Below are positions 7,065-13,797 of a stretch of 13,797 nucleotides of DNA, one piece after another. The notes beneath the pieces were generated by a model, which was given only the letters and a program-made list of their open reading frames with translations, was not told the DNA's origin and searched no databases. The number at the start of each line of letters is the position of its first letter. Positions within the stretch are counted from its first letter, which is position 1. The position numbers and the translations under genes were made by a program. Source of the stretch: Bacteroidales bacterium UBA1064 (GTDB lineage: Bacteria; Bacteroidota; Bacteroidia; Bacteroidales; Tenuifilaceae); assembly GCA_002316235.1 (NCBI GenBank), contig DCDD01000004.1, positions 1-13,797 of the forward strand. Reading direction: 5' to 3'.

Positions 7065-8201
7065 CTAGGCAGGGTTTTCGGCAGATACCGGAAATTGGAG
7101 GGTAAAGGTTGAGCCTTTTCCCAACGTGCTTTCCACCTTTATCTCGGCGCCGTACTGATCGGCAATTTTTTTTACAATGGAAAGCCCTAGCCCACTTCCG
7201 CTAACGTTCCGGCTAAGGGGGTTTTTGATGCGGGTAAACTCGTGGAATAGCTTTGGAATGTCATCAGCGCTAATACCAACACCCGAGTCAGAAACACTGC
7301 AGGTTGCATAGGTGGGGGTTTTGCTGAATTTACATTTCACCCATCCCCCCTCTACGTTATACTTTATTGCGTTGGATATAAGGTTGTTAAGAAGAATTTC
7401 CATGTCGTCGGCATCGGCTTTAACAACTACCGGCTCATCAGATTCGAGGGTAAGAGTAACATCGCGCTGTATGGCCATAGGCATCATGGTTTCAACCACC
7501 AGCCGAGCTACCAGGGTAAGGTCAATATCCTGCAAGTCTCTTTCCCGCTTACCCGATTCTACCCGTGTAAGGTCAAGCAGGTCCATAATCAGGTTGCGCA
7601 TGGACTGAATACGGGAAAGCGAGCGGTCGATAATTTCCTGGTAGTCATCCAAACTTTCGCCAAGCTGTTTCTCCTGCATCATTCTAAGGTAACCCTCAAT
7701 GGCATTCAGTGGGGCTTTGAGCTCATGCGACAGCATCGTTAAAAACTCAAACCTCACCTGTTTGCCTTCGCGATGGAGTTTTCGGGTCATTTGACGGAGG
7801 AAGTAATGCTTGGTAATATTCTCGATTGACGAGCGAAGTTCCTGCGGAGTAAAGGGTTTGGGGACAAAATCGTGAGCGCCAATGTTGGTGGCTTTAACCG
7901 CCAGCTCCAACGAAGCATAGGAAGTAATCATCATAACCAGGATGTTGGGTTCATGAGCACTGATGAACTGGAGCACATCAATTCCTTGAATTCCCGGAAG
8001 TTTATTGTCAAGAAGAACTATTGCAGGCGGCTTGCGCTGGATAATCTCAATAGCCTCCTCACCTGTGGCGGCTTCAACCACATTAAAGCTAATGTCGTCC
8101 TCCAAAAATGGATAGTTAATGGTGTAGTTTTTAAGTATTCGTGAGACACCAGAGCGAATTCCTGGCTCATCGTCAACCACCAAAACGTCAACAACCTCCA
8201 T
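7065..8201 (-). CDS. Receiver domain-histidine kinase (soluble)
   Basis: A 378-residue two-component protein with a receiver domain first and a kinase core second, and no membrane segment, so it is cytoplasmic. Receiver (about 1-130): acidic pair in VVDDEPG, phosphoacceptor Asp65 (LLDNKLPG) and Lys115 (VPKPF), with an insertion of about ten residues after the first helix. A short coiled linker leads to the HisKA domain with His159 (MLSHELKAPLNAI). The ATPase domain has the N box with Asn277 (NLISNAIKYN), G1 box DSGVGI (305-310) and G2 box GSGLGL. All catalytic residues are present. It starts 6 bases after the stop of the stand-alone receiver gene, so the two are translationally close and surely co-transcribed. 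The likely role is to receive phosphate or be gated by the upstream H-cluster kinase and pass the signal on. No output protein is in the window. Confidence 0.92.
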   Translation of the reverse strand: MEVVDVLVVDDEPGIRSGVSRILKNYTINYPFLEDDISFNVVEAATGEEAIEIIQRKPPAIVLLDNKLPGIQGIDVLQFISAHEPNILVMMITSYASLELAVKATNIGAHDFVPKPFTPQELRSSIENITKHYFLRQMTRKLHREGKQVRFEFLTMLSHELKAPLNAIEGYLRMMQEKQLGESLDDYQEIIDRSLSRIQSMRNLIMDLLDLTRVESGKRERDLQDIDLTLVARLVVETMMPMAIQRDVTLTLESDEPVVVKADADDMEILLNNLISNAIKYNVEGGWVKCKFSKTPTYATCSVSDSGVGISADDIPKLFHEFTRIKNPLSRNVSGSGLGLSIVKKIADQYGAEIKVESTLGKGSTFTLQFPVSAENPA

Positions 8202-8207
8202 ATCGTG

Positions 8208-8606
8208 CTAAAGTTTTAACAGTTTAACAATCTCCCTGTGAAGTTGGTCGGGGCGAATGCCCTTTTCCAGGTAAAGATCGGCCTTAATCCACTTCCGTTC
8301 CTCCTCGGTGTTGATTCCGAATGTCATCCCAGTTTCGGCCGAAACAGCAGTTGCAATGATAATGGGCACATCGGGGTACTTCCTTTTTAGCTTGTAGCTT
8401 AATATAAAACCACTATCCTCGCTCTCCATCATTAGGTCGAGAATGGCCAGGTCGGGTTTAATGGTGTTAAGCAGCGTTTCCGCTTCGTGCTGGCTTTCGG
8501 CAGTTACCGTTTCAAACCCCATTTTTTCAACCTGAAATTTCAGCTGGTACAGGTAGTCAACGTCATCGTCAACAATTAAAATGGTTTTCTTTGCAGGAGT
8601 AGGCAT
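8208..8606 (-). CDS. Stand-alone receiver (CheY-like) response regulator
   Basis: A 132-residue single receiver domain with no output domain. The acidic pocket is IVDDDVD (11-17), the phosphoacceptor is Asp57 (AILDLMM), the conserved switch Thr is 86 (IIATA) and the conserved Lys is 115 (LYLEKGI). Two features are unusual: a longer loop between strand 4 and strand 5 (about 88-108, EEERKW), and Gly rather than Pro after the conserved Lys. It lies between the H-cluster sensor kinase (26-base gap) and the receiver-histidine kinase (6-base gap), so it is probably their phosphotransfer partner. A small palindrome, CAATTT-AA-AAATTG, occupies 8614-8627 just before it. Confidence 0.9.
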   Translation of the reverse strand: MPTPAKKTILIVDDDVDYLYQLKFQVEKMGFETVTAESQHEAETLLNTIKPDLAILDLMMESEDSGFILSYKLKRKYPDVPIIIATAVSAETGMTFGINTEEERKWIKADLYLEKGIRPDQLHREIVKLLKL

Positions 8607-8632
8607 GATCCATCAATTTAAAAATTGAACAT

Positions 8633-10621
8633 TTAACCTAAAGTAGGTTTCCGGGGAAGCACAATGGTAAAAGTGGTACCAGTGGGGCCTTTGGCGGGAT
8701 CGGTGTTGGAGTCCACCTCTATTTTCCCGCTGTGCATCTTAACAATTCCATAGGTAGTGGCCAGCCCCAAACCGGTTCCTTTGCCAGTTCCCTTGGTGGT
8801 GAAGAAAGGGGTAAAAAGTTTATCCATATTCTCCTCAGGTATCCCCGTTCCGGTGTCGCTCACCCTAAAAATTACATCGCTTTCATTCTCATCCACCTCA
8901 ACGGTAAGCACCCCTCCGTTTGGCATGGCATCTACAGCATTCTTATTTAGATTGGTTAGAACCTGCATCATTTGTTCGTAATCGAGATAGGCCTCGGTAT
9001 TGTTAGCCTTGCATACTACCTGAGTTGAAATGGTCTTAGGGATAACTACAGAGGTTACGCTTTCTGCAGCAAGTTTTCGTATATCAACCCTTTCTACTTT
9101 AACCTGATTTTTACGGGCAAAGTTGAGCAGCCCACCCACAATTTTTTTACATCGCTCGGCCTGTGTGGCTATCAGCTCCAAATCCTTGCGTAGAGGATCG
9201 TCGGGCTTGCATTCGTCCATAAGAATATTGCTGTACATCAGCACTACACCTAAAGGGTTGTTTAGCTCATGGGCAATTCCAGCCGAAAGCTGCCCCATAT
9301 GGGCAAGTTTTTCTGATTGCTTCAACGCTTGCTGCATTTTTGCCAACTTTTCGTTTGAAATGGCAAGATTGTCAACAGAAATGTGAAGTTCTTCGATGGC
9401 GTAGGGTAAGCACATTTCCACCTCGGCTAACCCATCAATTATGGCAATGGCATGCTCAACGCAGGTTTCATATCCACAAGCTCCGCAATTTAGCTGGTCG
9501 CGGGGCGAGAATTTTCCCATACTGGCCAGCACCCTGTTTATCTGATCGTCTGATGGTATAGGCATTCGCCTATCATCACGCTGGAAAGATCTGGAAACAT
9601 CAATATCCCTAAATTCGTTCATGCTATAAAGCCACTCATCATGCTCAAGCTCCGAAAGCTTTTGCCGGGCATACCTGCTAATCTGGGTTTTACGTTCAAA
9701 TCGTTTACCACCAGGCGACATACCGGGACCCATTATGCAGCCATCGCAGCAGAGTAGCTCGAGGTTCTGCCCCTTAAGGTTTCCAATTTCCCACTCCTTA
9801 ATAGCCTCCTGAAATCCCATACGACCTTCAGCCACCGTAACGTTACCTTCTACCAAATCCTCGTTTACCCGTACCGTTTGAATTAACCCCCGGCTTACCG
9901 GGAATATAGCACCCCGTCCGGCACGGGGTAGGTCAAATTCCGAGGGGGTTGCTGCTTCGGGGGTTACACCTGCGTATTCCAGCATACCTCGTAGCTCCCG
10001 AAAAGTTAGCGCCTCATCAACCTCATCGGTTTCCGCTTTTTTGGCAATACATGGGCCAATAAATACCAACTTAACCCCATTCCCCAACTTTTTTCGAACT
10101 ACGCGGCTTATAGCAATCATGGGTGATACCACCGGGGCTAGGTATTCGGTTAAATCGGGATGATAGTATCGTATGTAGGTTACAATTGCCGGGCAATCCG
10201 AGGAGATGTAGCCTTTGCCGCTTCGGTCTTCAAGCAACTCCTTATACCTTCGAGCAACCAAATCGGCACCAAAGGCTACCTCGAAAACATAGGAAAATCC
10301 AAGCTGCCGGAGCATGCCTACAAACTTCCGGTAATCATCAATTTCGCTGAACTCAGCCGGAAAACTTGGAGCTACAAGGGCGGCTACCTTATCCTCCGAC
10401 TGCAGTAAATCCCTGACCTCCATTCGTGTTTGCAGGTAAACTTTTGCATCCTGACTGCACACCTTCACACAATTCCCGCATCCTATACAGCGTTCGGCAA
10501 TCACCTCAGCCTGACCATTGATTATTCTGATAGCTTTAGCCGGACACTCCCTCACACAGGTATAGCAAACCCTACAAAGTTCCTTTATTGTATATACCAG
10601 CTTGCGATTTTCCTCCTGCAT
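8633..10621 (-). CDS. H-cluster sensor histidine kinase (sensory [FeFe]-hydrogenase-like)
   Basis: A 662-residue fusion of a hydrogenase-like input domain and a histidine kinase, with no membrane segment. A 2x[4Fe-4S] ferredoxin domain has Cys16, 19, 22, 26 and Cys45, 48, 51, 55. The H-domain (about 75-320) keeps four candidate H-cluster ligands: Cys143 (SSDCP), Cys191 (GPCIAKKAE), Cys291 and Cys295 (CCDGC). The catalytic TSCCP motif is SSDCP, so the proton-relay cysteine is Asp142, and the MPC methionine is Gly189; the Lys194 and Glu197 equivalents are kept. A further 4Fe-4S domain of the PF04060 type follows (Cys379, 382, 387, 404), then a coiled-coil linker (about 408-440). The HisKA domain has His451 (HELNNPLG); the ATPase domain has Asn561, DTGTGI and GTGLGL. 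I see no PAS domain. It follows hydA by 78 bases and precedes two receiver proteins. It is probably a sensor of H2, CO or redox state; the ligand is inferred. Confidence 0.93.
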   Translation of the reverse strand: MQEENRKLVYTIKELCRVCYTCVRECPAKAIRIINGQAEVIAERCIGCGNCVKVCSQDAKVYLQTRMEVRDLLQSEDKVAALVAPSFPAEFSEIDDYRKFVGMLRQLGFSYVFEVAFGADLVARRYKELLEDRSGKGYISSDCPAIVTYIRYYHPDLTEYLAPVVSPMIAISRVVRKKLGNGVKLVFIGPCIAKKAETDEVDEALTFRELRGMLEYAGVTPEAATPSEFDLPRAGRGAIFPVSRGLIQTVRVNEDLVEGNVTVAEGRMGFQEAIKEWEIGNLKGQNLELLCCDGCIMGPGMSPGGKRFERKTQISRYARQKLSELEHDEWLYSMNEFRDIDVSRSFQRDDRRMPIPSDDQINRVLASMGKFSPRDQLNCGACGYETCVEHAIAIIDGLAEVEMCLPYAIEELHISVDNLAISNEKLAKMQQALKQSEKLAHMGQLSAGIAHELNNPLGVVLMYSNILMDECKPDDPLRKDLELIATQAERCKKIVGGLLNFARKNQVKVERVDIRKLAAESVTSVVIPKTISTQVVCKANNTEAYLDYEQMMQVLTNLNKNAVDAMPNGGVLTVEVDENESDVIFRVSDTGTGIPEENMDKLFTPFFTTKGTGKGTGLGLATTYGIVKMHSGKIEVDSNTDPAKGPTGTTFTIVLPRKPTLG

Positions 10622-10699
10622 GGACTTTACTATTAATTATCTTTTTTACCTACACGTTTCGAATTAGCATCGGCCAGACCTCCCAACTTAGCTAGCTTG

Positions 10700-12424
10700 T
10701 CATAGTAGCACGTCGCGCTTGTAATAGGAAGTATGAAGAAACTTTTGGGCAAGTTCACCGCATGGTTCTTTCAAAAAATCATCGTAAACACTTTTCACAA
10801 CGGGGTTTTTGTGGGATGATTTTACCACATCGGCCTCATCGAGTTCGTATATTGATTTGGTTCTTTGCCTTATCTCCTTAGGGTCCATTGCAAAAGGCTG
10901 CCCGCCACCATTAACACATCCTCCAGGACAGGCCATTACCTCAACATAATCGGCCCTAACATTTCCATTGATAAGCTCAGCCATAAAGCTATGAATGGAT
11001 TTCATGCCGCTCAGCACTACAAACACAAATTCCTGTTTACCTGTGGTAAGTTTAAACTCTCTAATGCCGGAAGATGAACGTAGTTCTGCAATTTTAAAGT
11101 TGTCCAGCTCCGTGTCCGTATTCATGTAGTGCAGGGTGCGGGCAAGAGCTTCGGACGATCCTCCTGAAACGCCGAAAAGCTTACCTGCCGAACTACGAAT
11201 ATCGAAGGGGGAATCGGGTTGTTGGGATTCAACATTCTGTACGTCAATTCCGTACAGTTCTACCAGCTGCACAAGCTCACGGGTGGAAATAACCGTATCA
11301 ACATCCGAAACACCCTTGGTAGTCATCTCCTCCCGTCGGGCTTCAATTTTCTTAGCCAGGCAGGGCATTACTGAAACCGAGAAAATACCTGCCGGATTAA
11401 TGCCGTAGGATGGTGCAAAATACGATTTAATAAGCGCCCCCATCACCTGCTGGGGTGATTTAGTAGTGGATAGCCATGAAAGGTGTTCGGGGTAGTACTG
11501 CTCCATAAACTTTACCCATGCCGGACAGCATGACGATATAAGCGGATGCTTCTCTCCATTTTCCCTCCGCTTCAAGAGTTCAGTAGCTGTTTCCATCACC
11601 GCAATATCGGCCGCAGCAGCACTGTCGAAAACGTATCTAAAGCCAATTTTACGTAGAATGGCGTTTAGCACCCCATTCAAATCTTTACCTGGTTTGAGCC
11701 CCAGCTCGCTAGCAAGCGATACGGAAATAGATGGGGCCACCTGAACAACCGGAATAAGGTTGGGGTTGTTAAGGGCATCTATAACCTCATCAACGTTTGA
11801 GCGTTCGCTTAACGCACCGGTAGGACATGACATTACACACTGCCCACAAGCAATGCAGTTTGAGAAGGTTAAATCGCGCGACATGGCTGTGCCTATGTAC
11901 ATATTGCAACCCCGCTTAACAAATTCAAACGTGGATACAGACTGAAGCTCATTGCAAATTCGAACACAACGCCCACAAAGCACACACTTGGATGGATCAC
12001 GAATGATGCTGTGGCTTGATAGGTCGAGCTTTTGGGAGAAGGTTTTGTTTTGGGCATGCCGTTCGCGAACATGCAGCTCAACGGCAAGGGATTGTAGCTC
12101 GCAGCGTCCGTTTCTTTCGCAGTAAAGGCAATCGTCCGGGTGGTTGGCAAGTAGCAGTTCAACCAACGTTTTACGTGCTTTTACCACTCTTGATGAATGG
12201 GTTTTAATCCGCATGCCCTCCTCAACAAGTTGCGAACATGACGTAACCAGCCTTTCACGTCCCTCAACCTCAACAACGCATAGACGGCAGGCACCGGTAG
12301 GCGACAACTCCTTCATGTTGCAAAGGGTTGGAATTTTAATCCCATTCCCCCTTAGGGCGTTTAAAATGGTTTCTCCTCGATGAACTAGAATTTGACGGTT
12401 GTTAACCTCAATGTTGAAATTCAT
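10700..12424 (-). CDS. hydA: [FeFe]-hydrogenase catalytic subunit HydA
   Basis: A 574-residue enzyme that interconverts protons and H2, the same length as Clostridium pasteurianum CpI and with matching cysteine numbering. In order: [2Fe-2S] domain (Cys35, 46, 49, 63); His-Cys3 [4Fe-4S] site (His95, Cys99, 102, 108); two [4Fe-4S] clusters (Cys147, 150, 153, 200 and Cys190, 193, 196, 157); and the H-cluster domain with SSCCPAW (Cys299 proton relay, Cys300), MPCLAKK (Cys355) and EVMACPGGC (Cys499, Cys503). Ser319, Glu282 and Arg286 of the CpI proton path are kept, but position 279, Glu in CpI, is Thr. There is no signal peptide, so it is cytoplasmic. It lacks the extra C-terminal [2Fe-2S] extension known from Thermotoga HydA. 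It follows hydB by 150 bases, suggesting an NAD-linked, probably electron-bifurcating HydABC-type complex. The ATG at 12424 begins the ferredoxin fold directly. Confidence 0.96.
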   Translation of the reverse strand: MNFNIEVNNRQILVHRGETILNALRGNGIKIPTLCNMKELSPTGACRLCVVEVEGRERLVTSCSQLVEEGMRIKTHSSRVVKARKTLVELLLANHPDDCLYCERNGRCELQSLAVELHVRERHAQNKTFSQKLDLSSHSIIRDPSKCVLCGRCVRICNELQSVSTFEFVKRGCNMYIGTAMSRDLTFSNCIACGQCVMSCPTGALSERSNVDEVIDALNNPNLIPVVQVAPSISVSLASELGLKPGKDLNGVLNAILRKIGFRYVFDSAAAADIAVMETATELLKRRENGEKHPLISSCCPAWVKFMEQYYPEHLSWLSTTKSPQQVMGALIKSYFAPSYGINPAGIFSVSVMPCLAKKIEARREEMTTKGVSDVDTVISTRELVQLVELYGIDVQNVESQQPDSPFDIRSSAGKLFGVSGGSSEALARTLHYMNTDTELDNFKIAELRSSSGIREFKLTTGKQEFVFVVLSGMKSIHSFMAELINGNVRADYVEVMACPGGCVNGGGQPFAMDPKEIRQRTKSIYELDEADVVKSSHKNPVVKSVYDDFLKEPCGELAQKFLHTSYYKRDVLL

Positions 12425-12574
12425 GTGTTAAATTATTTCAAACAAGTCAGTAATCAATCTGTATCAAAAAAATAAAACAAAAGGCTTAGCTTCCAATAAC
12501 GCTTCTTCATTCCTCGCACCTTTAGGTTTCGCTCTTAGTTGGGAATATTTCATAATTTTAACCAAAAATGCAGG

Positions 12575-13797
12575 TTATCTATAGAAAACCGATGCAAACT
12601 TGCAAACCTCCATGCAGCTGCCGCAACCCGTGCATTTATCCTCTACAATAAAGTAGGGAGAGCGAGGAGTTCCAATAATGGCGTTAGTTGGACACTTTTT
12701 GGCGCAGGCGGCACAGCCCGTGCATTTCTCAGTATCAATGTAAAAAGTTCTAAGGTCGCGGCAAACTCCGGCCCTACAGCTACGGTCAAAAATGTGCTCC
12801 TCAAACTCGTCTCTAAATGCCTTTAAAGCTTTTAACAATGGCTTGGAAGCGGTTTGACCTAGCCCGCAAAGGGAGGTATCGTGCATAACCTCAGCAAGCG
12901 TTTCGAGCTGAATTACACCCTTAAAGCGCTCGAGGGTGTGGTGCTTGTCGGAGGAATCGGGACGACGGGAAATCTCATTCAAAATTTGGTACATACGGCT
13001 AGAGCCCTCCCTGCAAGGGATACACTTTCCGCAGCTCTCGTTCCGGATGAAGTGCATGAAAAACTTGGTCAGGTCAACCATGCAAACCGACTGGTCGAGT
13101 ATCTGGACTCCCCCCGAACCAAGTGGTATGCCGTGGACTTTCAGCTCATCAAAGTCAACAGGGAGGTATAGCTCGTCAGGGGTAACGCTAACCCCAGATG
13201 GGCCTCCCAGATGGATTGCCTTTAACGTGCAGTCGGGCTTAACCCCTCCTGCCAGCTCTACAATGGCTGAGAGTGGCCTGCCCATGGATATTTCCACCAC
13301 ACAGGTAAGGGAAGCCTTACCATTTACAGAGAAAATTTTAGTTCCTTTTGATGTGGCCGTCCCTATTTTCATAAACCAGTCAGCTCCATTAAGGAGAATA
13401 TCTGGGATACTGGCAAGGGTTTCGACATTGTTAACCACGGTAGGCTTACCATTTAACCCCACCTCGTTAGGGTAGGGAGGTTTAATAGAAGGCGTACCAC
13501 GTTTCCCTTCGAGGCTTTGGATTAGAGCAGTTTCCTCCCCGCAAACGTAAGCTCCTGGGCCTTGAAAAATTGAAATATCAAGGCTATAGCCGCTATCTAA
13601 AATGTTGTACCCAAGCAAACCAAAATCGTAAGCTTGCTCAATGGCCAGGGTAAGCCGGTCAACGGCCAGCTTGTTACGGTTTCTAATGTAGATAATTGCT
13701 TTGTTTGCACCAATGGCATAAGCGCTTATTGTTAAACCTTCAATGATACGGAAGGGATCGCTTTCCACTAAGAGCCTATCCATAAAAGCGCCGGGAT
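12575..13797 (-). CDS. hydB: NuoF-like hydrogenase subunit HydB (5' end cut off by window)
   Basis: The diaphorase-type subunit that binds FMN and NAD(H) in NAD-linked and bifurcating [FeFe]-hydrogenases. The gene runs off the right edge. The frame continues past the Met at 13783 as PGAFMDR, which is the internal DPGAFMDR motif of NuoF proteins, so that Met is not the start and the upstream FMN/NADH-binding part is missing. Counting from that Met: GAYVCGEETAL (77-87) and the KPTVVNNVETL segment, an SLBB-like domain (about 145-225), a [4Fe-4S] site with Cys251, 254, 257 and 306 (CGKCIPCREG, SLCGLG), and a C-terminal 2x[4Fe-4S] ferredoxin domain (Cys354, 357, 360, 364 and Cys384, 387, 390, 394) that ordinary NuoF lacks and HydB has. 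It precedes hydA. A NuoE-like HydC is expected further upstream, outside the window. Confidence 0.94.
   Translation of the reverse strand, partial: PGAFMDRLLVESDPFRIIEGLTISAYAIGANKAIIYIRNRNKLAVDRLTLAIEQAYDFGLLGYNILDSGYSLDISIFQGPGAYVCGEETALIQSLEGKRGTPSIKPPYPNEVGLNGKPTVVNNVETLASIPDILLNGADWFMKIGTATSKGTKIFSVNGKASLTCVVEISMGRPLSAIVELAGGVKPDCTLKAIHLGGPSGVSVTPDELYLPVDFDELKVHGIPLGSGGVQILDQSVCMVDLTKFFMHFIRNESCGKCIPCREGSSRMYQILNEISRRPDSSDKHHTLERFKGVIQLETLAEVMHDTSLCGLGQTASKPLLKALKAFRDEFEEHIFDRSCRAGVCRDLRTFYIDTEKCTGCAACAKKCPTNAIIGTPRSPYFIVEDKCTGCGSCMEVCKFASVFYR

Noticed and set aside
12425..12442. Possible Rex operator just before the hydA start (GTGTTAA, ATTA, TTTCAAA)
   Set aside because: The left half matches the TTGTTAA half-site at 6 of 7 bases but the right half matches only about 4 of 7, and it abuts the start codon inside an operon gap. 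It would need a binding test.
12936..13475. 179-residue reading frame on the plus strand
   Set aside because: It is entirely antisense to hydB, has no recognisable domain, and its composition is explained by the opposite-strand codons.
13781..13783. ATG as the start of hydB
   Set aside because: The frame continues upstream as PGAF, giving the internal NuoF motif DPGAFMDR; the gene is cut by the window edge.
1..13797. rRNA, tRNA, CRISPR arrays, insertion sequences
   Set aside because: Reading through the gaps and genes on both strands showed no regular spaced repeats, tRNA-like folds, transposase motifs or rRNA-like sequence.

Overview
The window looks like chromosomal DNA from an anaerobic, fermentative member of the Bacteroidota, probably Bacteroidales-like. 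The evidence is moderate AT-richness, AT-rich gaps, mostly absent Shine-Dalgarno sequences, a perfect TAnnTTTG promoter element just before the pyruvate kinase gene, and the RLNTAH variant of the pyruvate kinase active-site loop. No rRNA, tRNA, CRISPR array, insertion sequence or prophage gene was seen.

Layout. The left end (1-1143) holds a small winged-helix protein and a complete XerD recombinase, both on the minus strand, closed by a strong terminator at 1-31. The pyruvate kinase gene (1386-2810) is the only plus-strand gene. Everything from 13797 down to 3111 is on the minus strand and forms an [FeFe]-hydrogenase region. In transcription order it holds hydB (NuoF-like, cut by the window end), hydA (574 aa, clostridial CpI-type catalytic subunit), a fusion of an H-cluster domain with a histidine kinase, a stand-alone receiver protein, a receiver-histidine kinase, rex, ribF, a TM1266-family regulator and the maturase hydG. 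A terminator at 3020-3051 follows hydG.

How the genes work together. HydB and HydA are parts of a soluble, NAD-linked and probably electron-bifurcating hydrogenase; a NuoE-like HydC would be expected just beyond the right edge. HydG makes the CO/CN-ligated iron unit of the H-cluster, while HydE and HydF are not in the window. Rex senses NADH/NAD+, and the TM1266-like protein belongs to a family regularly found with iron-only hydrogenases. The most interesting part is the sensory module: a kinase whose input domain keeps all four H-cluster cysteines but has aspartate where catalytic enzymes have the proton-relay cysteine, followed by two receiver proteins with no DNA-binding output. This suggests a cytoplasmic H2, CO or redox sensing relay coupled to the hydrogenase.

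Three further points stand out: the riboflavin kinase half of RibF has lost its signature residues while its FAD synthetase half is intact; HydA has Thr at the position of CpI proton-pathway Glu279; and the hydG upstream region carries a run of inverted repeats.
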